Source of the DNA: JAEYFP01 sp964566545 | Lineage (GTDB): Bacteria > Bacillota > Clostridia > Lachnospirales > Lachnospiraceae | Reading direction: 5' to 3' | Assembly (NCBI GenBank): GCA_964566545.1 | Contig: CAZMIX010000028.1 | Coordinates: 1 to 30,932, forward strand | Length of the DNA stretch: 30,932 nucleotides | Shown: one piece after another, positions 15,494 to 22,241 of the stretch | Position numbering within the stretch: position 1 is the first letter of the stretch | Layout: every line of letters starts with the position of its first letter | Translations under genes and position numbers: made by a program | The notes under the pieces: generated by a model | Seen by the model: the letters and a program-made list of their open reading frames with translations, nothing else | Database searches by the model: none | What the model was told of the DNA's origin: nothing

Positions 15494-16444
15494 TTATTCG
15501 CCCTCCTTTGCAGTTTTGATAAATTTAGAAAGGATTACCTGCTTTACCGTGGAGTTGTTGATGATCATCATTGCGATCAGCACGATGGAGTACATGAGCA
15601 TCCGATAATCGTCCATGCCGCGCAGCATCTCAGGAAGCAGCGTCAGCACGATGGCGGCGATGATTGAGCCCTTGATATTGCCCATGCCGCCAAGCACTAC
15701 CATAACGAGGATTTCGATCGATTTGTTGTAATCAAAGGTGGCGGGCTTCAAAATACCGACATTATGAGCATAGATGACTCCTGCGACGCCAGCAAAAACC
15801 GCGGATATAACAAAAGCGAGCGTTTTAAAGCGGCTGACGGGAAGTCCGGTCGCTTCGGCTGCAATATAGTTATCGCGGATCGAGCAGATGGCGCGGCCAT
15901 GTCTTGAATTCACGAAATTCGCCACGAGAAGGATCATCAGTGCCATGATGAGATAGACGATCGTAAAATTTTTGTAGGTAGAGTATTTCGGGATGTCGGA
16001 TAATCCGGCAGCTCCGTTTGTGACCTTCAGCGAGTTAATGATGGATTTGATGATCTCGCCGAAGCCGAGCGTCACGATGGCCAGATAATCGCCCTTTAAG
16101 CGGAGCACCGGCACACCGATCAAAATGCCGAAAATGCCTGCGACAAGCCCGCCTGCCAGAAGTGCCAGGACAAAGGAGAGCAAAGTAGGCATCCCCGTCG
16201 TATTGAGCGTGATCAATGCGCCCGTATAGGCGCCGATGGACATAAAGCCCGCATGTCCGAGCGTCAGCTCGCCAAGGAAACCGATGATCAGGCAGAGGGA
16301 AACCGCCAGCATGACATTGACGCATACCGGAACGATAATCGAGGTCATCTGTCTGCTGAGCGCCCCGCTCTGTACGAGGATCATAACAAGCGCATATACT
16401 GCAATTGCAATAATGAGTGTCAGAATGTTTTTTTTATTTTTCAT
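15494..16444 (-). CDS. livM: Branched-chain amino acid ABC transporter permease LivM
   Basis: This is a membrane subunit of the LIV-I type importer, 316 residues with about eight to ten hydrophobic segments. The family motif GELTLGHAGFMSIGAYTGAL (about 58-77) and the cytoplasmic loop near residues 185-205 (SIRDNYIAAEATGLPVSRFK) are both clear. A late VVLGGMGNIKGSIIAA segment is also typical. GGGAGAAGG precedes the ATG, which is three bases after the livH stop codon. It works with LivH to form the channel. Confidence 0.94.
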   Translation of the reverse strand: MKNKKNILTLIIAIAVYALVMILVQSGALSRQMTSIIVPVCVNVMLAVSLCLIIGFLGELTLGHAGFMSIGAYTGALITLNTTGMPTLLSFVLALLAGGLVAGIFGILIGVPVLRLKGDYLAIVTLGFGEIIKSIINSLKVTNGAAGLSDIPKYSTYKNFTIVYLIMALMILLVANFVNSRHGRAICSIRDNYIAAEATGLPVSRFKTLAFVISAVFAGVAGVIYAHNVGILKPATFDYNKSIEILVMVVLGGMGNIKGSIIAAIVLTLLPEMLRGMDDYRMLMYSIVLIAMMIINNSTVKQVILSKFIKTAKEGE

Positions 16445-16447
16445 GAT

Positions 16448-17335
16448 TTACACCTTCTCCCTTCTCTGTTTGCCGAGAAGGCCGGACGGCCTTACAAGGA
16501 GAACGAACACGAGGACGCCAAAAACGATCGCGTCGGAAAGCTGCGTGGAAATATAAGCTTTGGAAAGGCTCTCGATGATACCAAGGATGATGCCGCCGAG
16601 CATCGCGCCGGGAATGGAGCCGATGCCGCCGAGCACCGCAGCAACAAACGCTTTAATGCCCGGAAGGGCGCCAAGCGTCGGGCGCAGTGATTCGTATTGG
16701 GCGATGAACAAAATTCCAGCCACGGCCGCAAGACCGGAGCCAATCGCAAAGGTAAGGGAAATCGTGCCGTTCACATTGATCCCCATCAACTCTGCCGCTC
16801 CCTTGTCTTCCGAAACAGCGCGCATCGCGCGTCCCGCCTTTGTTTTGCTGACAAACAGCGAGAGCAGGATCATGCAGATGGTCGTGACAATCAACGTGAT
16901 CAGCGTAATGCCGGAAATATTGATCGTGCCGAGCCTGATTGCTGGAACCCGAATGATGGAAGCAAACGGTTTGGGTGTCGCACCAAAAATAATCTGAACA
17001 ATATTTTGCAGAAAATAGCTGACACCAATCGCGGTAATCAGGACGGCCAGCGGCTGTGCCTTTCTTAATGGCTTATAAGCGACCTTTTCGATGACGACAC
17101 CGAGCAGCGCACAGAATAAGATTGTCAGGATGACGGCCGGAATGACCGGCATTTGCAGCGTCGTGACAAATACAAAAAGCGCATAGGCGCCGACCATGAT
17201 AATATCGCCGTGAGCGAAATTGATCATTTTAGCGATGCCGTACACCATCGTATAACCGAGCGCGATCAATGCATAAATACTTCCGGTGCGAAGGCCGTTG
17301 ATCAACTGTTCGATCATGCTGTTTAAGATATTCAT
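16448..17335 (-). CDS. livH: Branched-chain amino acid ABC transporter permease LivH
   Basis: This is the other membrane subunit of the LIV-I type importer, 295 residues from the ATG at 17335. The family motif GSIYALIALGYTMVYGIAKMINFAHGDI (split here as GSIYALIALGYTMVYG and MINFAHGDI) lies at about 17-45. The loop SEDKGAAELMGINVN and the VAAVLGGIGSIPGAMLGG segment are also present. Two upstream in-frame starts exist (17347 and 17395); the first is close enough to AAAGG to be an alternative. I prefer 17335 because the family's N-terminus begins here. About 190 bases containing a hairpin separate it from livJ. Confidence 0.92.
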   Translation of the reverse strand: MNILNSMIEQLINGLRTGSIYALIALGYTMVYGIAKMINFAHGDIIMVGAYALFVFVTTLQMPVIPAVILTILFCALLGVVIEKVAYKPLRKAQPLAVLITAIGVSYFLQNIVQIIFGATPKPFASIIRVPAIRLGTINISGITLITLIVTTICMILLSLFVSKTKAGRAMRAVSEDKGAAELMGINVNGTISLTFAIGSGLAAVAGILFIAQYESLRPTLGALPGIKAFVAAVLGGIGSIPGAMLGGIILGIIESLSKAYISTQLSDAIVFGVLVFVLLVRPSGLLGKQRREKV

Positions 17336-17436
17336 TGTTTTCACCATACCTTTACTGTAATCAGGGCAACTGTGAAGGTACTGAACAGCTACCAATCAGG
17401 AAACTCGAAGATATCCTGTTTTATGCATAATGCACA

Positions 17437-17464
17437 AATACGAGGGCAGTTATGCCCTCGTATT
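17437..17464 (-). terminator. Hairpin between livJ and livH (partial terminator or mRNA stabiliser)
   Basis: A perfect 12-bp stem with a four-base loop is present, but on the minus strand only a short T-run follows (ATTTG). It is therefore probably a leaky terminator or a 3' stabiliser that raises binding-protein output over the permeases. The rest of the 187-bp livJ-livH gap has a small TGCAT-A-ATGCA palindrome (17423-17433) and no gene. Confidence 0.6.
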
Positions 17465-17522
17465 GCGCCTCTGCATACCTATGCTATTATAACACAGGAT
17501 TTTTATTTTGTGAATGCCGTAA

Positions 17523-18665
17523 TTATTCAACAGCCGTATATTCACCATTTACGATCTTGATAAATTTGGCGCCTTTATTCGGCTCGCCATCTGCCGTAAA
17601 GCTCATGTTGTCACCGGTTAAGCCGTTGATTTCGATCTGCGTCATCGCTGCGATCAAATCAGCGTTTTCGATAGAGCCAGCTTTTTCCATTGCCGCCTTG
17701 ATGACATAAATCGCATCATATGCATCTGCCGCGAACTGATCCGGTGTTGCGCCGTAGGCAGCCTCGTAAGCCTTTACAAAGGATACGACATTTTCAGATG
17801 TATCAGCAGCGAAGAACGGGCTTAAGAATACGGCACCTTCAATCGTGGTCGTATCCGTAACTGTTCCAAGAACGCCGTCCCATCCGTCGGAACCTAAGAA
17901 CGGAAGCGTCATGCCAAGTTCCTTTGCCTGCTTTGTGATGTATGTTGCGTCATTGTAGTAAGCCGGTACAAAAATAACCTCGGCGTCCGTTCCCTTAATG
18001 GAGGTGAGCTGTGTATTGAAATCCACGTCATCCGTTACAAAGGATTCGCTCGCTACGATCGTTCCGCCAAGCTCCGCAGCCTTTGCTTCAAACGCATCCT
18101 TGATTCCCGTCGAGTATTCGTCGGAGTTGTTGTAGATTATGGCAATTTTGGAATATCCTAATTTATTGATCGCGTAATCTGCCATCGTTTCTCCCTGTAA
18201 AGGATCGGTAAAGCAGATTCTGAACGCGTTCGGGTTCTTTGTACAATCAACCGCAGAACCGGAAGGTGTAATCTGAAGAATGCCATCCTCATAGGTCAAA
18301 TCCGTAATAGCGAGGCAAGCGCCGGAAGTAACTGTTCCCATCAGTACGTTGATTCCCTGATCCATCAAAGTGTTGTAAGCCTGCGGGGACTTTTCCTCGG
18401 ATGCTTCGTCATCCTCGAATGCCATCGCAAATTGGTAAGTTTTGTCACCGACTGTTACGCCACCTGCGGCATTGATTTCGTTAATCGCAATTTCAGCTGC
18501 CTGCTTAACGGAAATACCGTAAGAAGCAGCACCGCCTGTCAGAGGTCCGATACCACCGATCAAGAATGTCTCGGCTCCTTCTGCCGTAGCGGCACTGCCA
18601 CATCCGATGAGCGTTGTTACAGCCATTGCCGCAACGAGCATCATGCTGATTAATTTCTTTTTCAT
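17523..18665 (-). CDS. livJ: Branched-chain amino acid ABC transporter substrate-binding lipoprotein LivJ
   Basis: This is a binding lipoprotein of the Peripla_BP_6 (LIV-binding) class, 380 residues. The lipobox TLIGC gives lipidated Cys22. The mature domain opens FLIGGIGPLTGGAASYGISV and contains EDDEASEEKSPQAYNTLMDQ (split across the family strand-helix), GTVTSGACLAI and the late FAADAYDAIYVIKAAMEKAG segment. All are typical. GGAGG precedes the ATG, and a consensus promoter lies immediately upstream. It heads the livJHMGF operon. LivJ-type proteins also bind other amino acids or amides, so the exact substrate is not certain. Confidence 0.93.
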   Translation of the reverse strand: MKKKLISMMLVAAMAVTTLIGCGSAATAEGAETFLIGGIGPLTGGAASYGISVKQAAEIAINEINAAGGVTVGDKTYQFAMAFEDDEASEEKSPQAYNTLMDQGINVLMGTVTSGACLAITDLTYEDGILQITPSGSAVDCTKNPNAFRICFTDPLQGETMADYAINKLGYSKIAIIYNNSDEYSTGIKDAFEAKAAELGGTIVASESFVTDDVDFNTQLTSIKGTDAEVIFVPAYYNDATYITKQAKELGMTLPFLGSDGWDGVLGTVTDTTTIEGAVFLSPFFAADTSENVVSFVKAYEAAYGATPDQFAADAYDAIYVIKAAMEKAGSIENADLIAAMTQIEINGLTGDNMSFTADGEPNKGAKFIKIVNGEYTAVE

Positions 18666-18710
18666 AATAATTCCTCCCTATTAAATGATGTAATCACTAT
18701 TTACCAAAAT

Positions 18711-18739
18711 ATCATACCCGTTTCGTGGGCTGTTGTCAA
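18711..18739 (-). promoter_or_regulatory. Strong sigma-A promoter of the liv operon
   Basis: On the minus strand a perfect TTGACA (18739-18734), a 17-base spacer and TATGAT (18716-18711) lie about 45 bases before the livJ start codon. No additional operator is obvious. Confidence 0.88.
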
Positions 18740-18795
18740 ATGTATTCATAAGAGTTATAGATACCATAACCCAGAGTAATGGGGCGTCTGAAACA

Positions 18796-18824
18796 TTGAT
18801 AGACAGCGATTTTGCAGGCATACT
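18796..18824 (+). promoter_or_regulatory. Promoter for the GDPD-PHP gene pair
   Basis: TTGATA (18796-18801), a 17-base spacer and CATACT (18819-18824) make a moderate promoter. It excludes upstream start codons for the phosphodiesterase gene, because the predicted transcript begins near 18831. Confidence 0.5.
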
Positions 18825-18876
18825 TGAAAAAGAAATGAGAAGGTGTTACAATTGGAAATCGAAAGCGGTGAAAAAG

Positions 18877-19716
18877 ATGAAAAAAGCAACTGAAAAGGGA
18901 ATTGCCGGCGGTGCTGTTGCCGGCTCGCTCTTATGTACGAGTCTGCTTCTTCTATTATTAATACTCATAAAGCCCAATAAAAAGAGAGATGTTTCCAGCT
19001 TCAAAGGAAAGATGTATGCGCACAGGGGGCTGCACGATGCAAAGACTCCGGAAAATTCCATTGCGGCCTTTCAGGCGGCGAAGGACAAGGGATATGGCGT
19101 GGAGTTGGATGTGCAGATGACGAAGGACAATTGTCTGGTCGTGTTTCATGACGGTGATTTATGGCGTATGTGCGGCGTAAAAGGGCATCTTAGGGATTAC
19201 ACCTATGAGGAGCTGCGGCAGTTCAAGCTCAAGGATACGGAGGAGAAAATCCCCTTATTTTCGGAAGTTCTTAAGCTGCTTGAGAAGACAGATGTGATCT
19301 GTGAATTAAAAAACAATAACGGTAATTTTAATTATTATTTCTGTGAGCGCATCTGTGAAGAAATCAAGGCTTATCAAGGGAATATCTGCATTGAATCATT
19401 TAGTCCCTTTTTACTTCGGTGGTTTTTTAAAAACAGACCGGAGATTATCAGAGGGCAGCTTTCCAATAATATGAACAGGGAACATAAAATACTTTTTCCG
19501 ACGGATCTGTTTATGACTCATCTTTTGATTAACCGGGTTTCGCGGCCGGATTTTATTGCCTATCGATTTTCCGATATCAGGACGCTCGGCTATCGGATAT
19601 GCAGGAGGCTATATCGCCCGTTCTGCGTCGCCTGGACGATAAAGGGCTCCGAACAGATTAGGGATGCGAAAAAGAAATTTGACACCATTATTTTTGAAAA
19701 AGGAGAGGAAAAATGA
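18877..19716 (+). CDS. Membrane-anchored glycerophosphodiester phosphodiesterase
   Basis: This GDPD-family hydrolase splits glycerophosphodiesters into glycerol 3-phosphate and an alcohol. From the ATG at 18877 it has 279 residues, with one N-terminal membrane segment (about 8-32) and a catalytic TIM-barrel domain outside or at the membrane. The active-site residues are visible: His49-Arg50 (AHRG), TPENS at 57-61, Glu76 and Asp78 (GVELDVQMTKD), and His91 (VVFHDG). Start choice is uncertain. A GTG at 18868 and an ATG at 18835 are in frame, but the latter coincides with the predicted transcription start and the frame beyond it has no family match. The stop overlaps the next start by four bases (ATGA), so the PHP hydrolase is co-translated. 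Confidence 0.88.
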   Translation: MKKATEKGIAGGAVAGSLLCTSLLLLLLILIKPNKKRDVSSFKGKMYAHRGLHDAKTPENSIAAFQAAKDKGYGVELDVQMTKDNCLVVFHDGDLWRMCGVKGHLRDYTYEELRQFKLKDTEEKIPLFSEVLKLLEKTDVICELKNNNGNFNYYFCERICEEIKAYQGNICIESFSPFLLRWFFKNRPEIIRGQLSNNMNREHKILFPTDLFMTHLLINRVSRPDFIAYRFSDIRTLGYRICRRLYRPFCVAWTIKGSEQIRDAKKKFDTIIFEKGEEK

Positions 19717-20435
19717 AGGATTACGTAGATTTTCACACGCATACGCTTATGAGCGGCCATGCTTATAATACGATGAATGAAATGATTGCGGCAGCGCGGG
19801 AGAACGGAGTTGCCATGTATGGGATTACCGAGCACGGGCCGGCGATGCCGGGAAGCTGCCATCGGATGCATTTTGGCAATCTGCGGATTATCGACCGCAA
19901 AGCGTATGGCATCGAGCTGTTTATGGGAGTGGAATTGAATATTCTCGATGAAAAGGGAACGGTGGATTTGGAGGAGGATATTTTAAAGGATATGGATGTC
20001 GTGATTGCGAGCCTTCATGTGCCGTGTGTTGGAAATCTTGGCAGGGAAGCGAACACGGAGGCTGTGATCAATTGTATCAAAAATCCATATATTGATATTA
20101 TCGGGCATCCGGACGATGGATATTATCCGCTCGATTTAAAAGCCGTCGTACAGGCGGCCGCTGAATACGGGACGCTGCTTGAGGTGAATAACCATTCTCT
20201 TGGTCCGTATTCGCCGCGTGCAAATGCACGTGAAAACGAGTTGGAAATGCTGAAATGGTGTAAGGAATACCGTGCGGAAATCATTATCGGCTCGGACGCT
20301 CATATTGATCGCCTAGTTGGCTCCCATGAATACGCCCATGCGCTGCTTGAGGAGATCGGATTCCCTCAGGAGCTTATCGTGAATACAGACCCAAAACGGA
20401 CAAGAGCGCATACAAAGCAATATAGAAATTGCTAA
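19713..20435 (+). CDS. PHP-domain phosphatase/hydrolase (YcdX-like)
   Basis: This is a cytoplasmic metal-dependent hydrolase of the PHP family, 240 residues. Metal ligands are clear: His8 and His10 (DFHTHT), His16, Glu40-His41 (TEHG), Glu74 (GVELNI), a His in SLHVP near 109, IGHPDD near 130 and GSDAH near 194. This arrangement matches YcdX-like phosphatases rather than histidinol phosphatase, but the substrate is not fixed by sequence. It is translationally coupled to the preceding phosphodiesterase through a four-base ATGA overlap. The two may therefore act on linked phospho-compounds (inference). Confidence 0.87.
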   Translation: MKDYVDFHTHTLMSGHAYNTMNEMIAAARENGVAMYGITEHGPAMPGSCHRMHFGNLRIIDRKAYGIELFMGVELNILDEKGTVDLEEDILKDMDVVIASLHVPCVGNLGREANTEAVINCIKNPYIDIIGHPDDGYYPLDLKAVVQAAAEYGTLLEVNNHSLGPYSPRANARENELEMLKWCKEYRAEIIIGSDAHIDRLVGSHEYAHALLEEIGFPQELIVNTDPKRTRAHTKQYRNC

Positions 20436-20441
20436 AAGGTC

Positions 20442-20470
20442 TTTACTTGGATACTTCAACGTGGTAAACT
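20442..20470 (+). promoter_or_regulatory. Weak promoter for the TrpR-family gene
   Basis: TTTACT (20442-20447), a 17-base spacer and TAAACT (20465-20470) are the best candidate in the 75-bp gap before the YerC-type gene. Each hexamer matches the consensus at four positions. Confidence 0.4.
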
Positions 20471-20510
20471 GTATTTGTATGAAAGTGTTTTCTCGGAGGA
20501 AGGTTAAATT

Positions 20511-20804
20511 ATGAATCCTAAAATAAGAACAGAAGCAGTAGATTATTTGTTTGATGCGATCATGCAGTTGAAGAGTAAGGAAGAGTGTTATATTTTTTTT
20601 GAAGATATTTGTACGATTAACGAGCTGCTGTCATTGTCTCAGCGCTTTGAGGTGGCGAGTATGCTGCGGGAAAAGAAAACGTACTTGGATATTGCAGAGA
20701 AAACGGGCGCTTCTACCGCTACAATCAGCAGGGTAAACCGCTCGCTCAATTACGGAAATGACGGCTACGATATGGTGCTGGATCGTATGAAAAAAAAGAA
20801 ATAG
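20511..20804 (+). CDS. YerC/YecD-type TrpR-family transcriptional regulator
   Basis: This small DNA-binding protein of 97 residues belongs to the TrpR superfamily in its YerC form, common in Firmicutes. A helical N-terminal half contains the family stretch CTINELLSLSQRFEVASML (about 35-53). A helix-turn-helix follows (YLDIAEKTGASTATISRVNR, about 58-77). The usual SLNYGNDGY segment comes next, then a basic tail. GGAGGAAGG precedes the ATG. Unlike E. coli TrpR, YerC proteins have no established link to tryptophan, so I give no such role. The stop codon lies inside the terminator stem. Confidence 0.9.
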   Translation: MNPKIRTEAVDYLFDAIMQLKSKEECYIFFEDICTINELLSLSQRFEVASMLREKKTYLDIAEKTGASTATISRVNRSLNYGNDGYDMVLDRMKKKK

Positions 20805-20825
20805 GGATTGCCCTATTTCTTTTTA
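20791..20825. terminator. Bidirectional terminator overlapping a stop codon
   Basis: GAAATAGGG (20798-20806) pairs with CCCTATTTC (20811-20819) around ATTG, with an A-run before and a T-run after. It serves both the TrpR-family gene, whose TAG stop at 20802-20804 is in the stem, and the convergent DUF1836 gene ending at 20823. Confidence 0.88.
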
Positions 20826-21425
20826 TTTTTTCTCCGGTTCGGGGAGTGTGTCAAGCAGTTTTTCGATGACAAGCATTTTCGCATAGACATCCTGGCTGAG
20901 AATGCTGATAAATGCGAATAACTGCAGATAATCCAGATCATCCTTCGGCGCTTCCGAAAAGGTGTCCTGCGCAATTTTTAAATTGCGGTTGATGCTTTCC
21001 ATAAAATAATCGCGTTTTCCGTCGCACATTTCAAAAATTCCATCGTAGAGATTTGTTATGGAAAAATCGGAGTTTTCATTTTGGTAAAATTTCTCCACAA
21101 GAGGCTCCAGCAGCTTTTGGATGTCATTGATGGAAAGCAGGTTTTTGTAATAATAAATAAGCGTGAGCAGCATGATATGCTCTTTGCAGTATTTCTTTTT
21201 TTGCGGGGCGGGGATCAACTCGTTTTTGGCATAGTTGTTGATCATCGTTTTTGTCAGAATCTTATCGTCCTCATAGCGCTTTGTGGAAGCAAGGTGTTCT
21301 TCCATGAAGGTCGTCACCTGATCCATATACAAATCAATATTTGGAATTTTGGAGGAGTCAATATATTTGATCCGCCCCACCTCTTCGGCGGTTTCTTTTA
21401 TGATCTTTTCCAAATCCTTGTTCAT
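20823..21425 (-). CDS. DUF1836 family protein
   Basis: This 200-residue cytoplasmic protein of the DUF1836 family has an unknown role. The central stretch carries the family signature: LTKTMINNYAKNELIPAP (about 58-75), then KKKYCKEHIMLLTLIYYYKN and LLSINDIQKLL. The first part reads like a helix-turn-helix of the MerR or Xre type, so a DNA-binding or regulatory function is plausible but unproven. AGGGAAGA precedes the ATG. The gene converges on the YerC-type regulator, sharing its terminator, and has its own promoter upstream. Confidence 0.85.
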   Translation of the reverse strand: MNKDLEKIIKETAEEVGRIKYIDSSKIPNIDLYMDQVTTFMEEHLASTKRYEDDKILTKTMINNYAKNELIPAPQKKKYCKEHIMLLTLIYYYKNLLSINDIQKLLEPLVEKFYQNENSDFSITNLYDGIFEMCDGKRDYFMESINRNLKIAQDTFSEAPKDDLDYLQLFAFISILSQDVYAKMLVIEKLLDTLPEPEKK

Positions 21426-21489
21426 ATTCTTCCCTCATCCTTACTCAGACTGAAAGCCTTGGCCGCAGGCACGCAAGCCTATTTCTTTT

Positions 21490-21518
21490 ATTATATAGTT
21501 TTAAAAACTACTTTGCAA
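21490..21518 (-). promoter_or_regulatory. Promoter for the DUF1836 gene
   Basis: On the minus strand TTGCAA (21518-21513), a 17-base spacer and a perfect TATAAT (21495-21490) lie about 65 bases before the start codon. The remaining AT-rich sequence up to 21657 should hold the promoter of the next plus-strand gene, but I cannot place it with confidence. Confidence 0.7.
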
Positions 21519-21657
21519 GGCTTTTGTATTTTCTTTACATGGATTAAAATTTAATTTAAGAAAATCACTTTTAGTCCGCACGAAAATGAAATCAAAGGAA
21601 TAATATAGAAGTAAAGATTTTTTTTACTGGCTCAAATAATATATAGGAGGACTAGGA

Positions 21658-22080
21658 ATGAAAAATTTTACTAAGGTTTTAACTGCTTTAGCCGGAATTG
21701 CGCTCTTTGCAATCATTTTAGCAGTGCCGGTGAAAGCAATGACAGCGGAGGATGCGGCCAATAAAGCAAGATGGGAAGCAGATCAAAGGGAACACACAAA
21801 AGAGGTTACACGTCAGCTGGCCGCTTATAATGCGGAGAATGCGGCAAATATGGCAAGATGGGTAGCAGACCGAAATGCCCATGAGGCATTATTTGCACAG
21901 CAGGTAGCCAACAACGCTAAGGAAACCGCCAGAATCAAAAAAGAAATTGTCACAAATTATACGGAGCTTTCAAAGTTTAATCCTTCCTTTAAAAGCATGA
22001 TTGCCCCGGCAGTGGCAGATTATGAAAAGGCAATGGCAGCGGCAATTGCGGCTCAAATGGCAGCCGATGCTTTAAAGTAA
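21658..22080 (+). CDS. Small secreted Ala-rich helical protein of unknown function
   Basis: I do not recognise this family. The 140-residue protein has a signal peptide (positive start, hydrophobic core about 8-26, likely cleavage after VKA near residue 27) and no lipobox cysteine. The mature part is predicted to be almost entirely helical and rich in Ala, Asn and charged residues, with no cysteine. Two similar segments stand out, AANKARWEADQREH (about 37-50) and AANMARWVADRNAH (about 61-74), spaced 24 residues apart. They suggest an internal duplication in a coiled-coil rod. AGGAGGACTAGGA precedes the ATG. It stands alone between a divergent DUF1836 gene and pcrA. A cell-wall or surface role is only a guess. 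Confidence 0.7.
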   Translation: MKNFTKVLTALAGIALFAIILAVPVKAMTAEDAANKARWEADQREHTKEVTRQLAAYNAENAANMARWVADRNAHEALFAQQVANNAKETARIKKEIVTNYTELSKFNPSFKSMIAPAVADYEKAMAAAIAAQMAADALK

Positions 22081-22115
22081 AATAATGTTTTTGCTTTAAC
22101 GGGAATCCGAAATAT

Positions 22116-22141
22116 GGTATAATGTCATTTGACATTATACC
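22116..22141. repeat. First of two near-identical palindromes upstream of pcrA
   Basis: A perfect 26-bp dyad has arms GGTATAATGTCA (22116-22127) and TGACATTATACC (22130-22141). It contains TATAAT (22118-22123), with a poor -35 candidate TTTAAC 17 bases upstream, so it might also be the -10 region of the pcrA promoter. A second copy follows 82 bases further on. Confidence 0.85.
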
Positions 22142-22193
22142 GCGCCGAAACGAAGAGAAGTGCGCATCAAGCCGCAGGCATCATGTGCAAAGC

Positions 22194-22232
22194 ATATGGT
22201 ATAATGTTATTTAGCATTATACCATATTTTTT
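22194..22232 (+). terminator. Second palindrome with T-run directly before the pcrA ribosome binding site
   Basis: A 16-bp stem (22194-22209 with 22212-22227, one G-T wobble) is followed at once by T residues to 22232 and then GGAGG (22233-22237 region) and the pcrA ATG at 22242. The core 22198-22223 differs from the first palindrome at two positions. In shape it is an intrinsic terminator in the pcrA leader. Arms of the two palindromes can cross-pair, so it may be an attenuator. That function is inference. Confidence 0.65.
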
Positions 22233-22241
22233 GGAGGAATT

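Noticed and set aside
18733..18876. Upstream extension of the phosphodiesterase gene to 18733
   Set aside because: The extension overlaps the liv promoter and the predicted promoter of the gene itself, and its translation has no family resemblance.
22081..22241. LexA (SOS) operator upstream of pcrA
   Set aside because: No CGAAC-N4-GTTCG type box is present; the only dyads are the TATAAT-containing palindromes.
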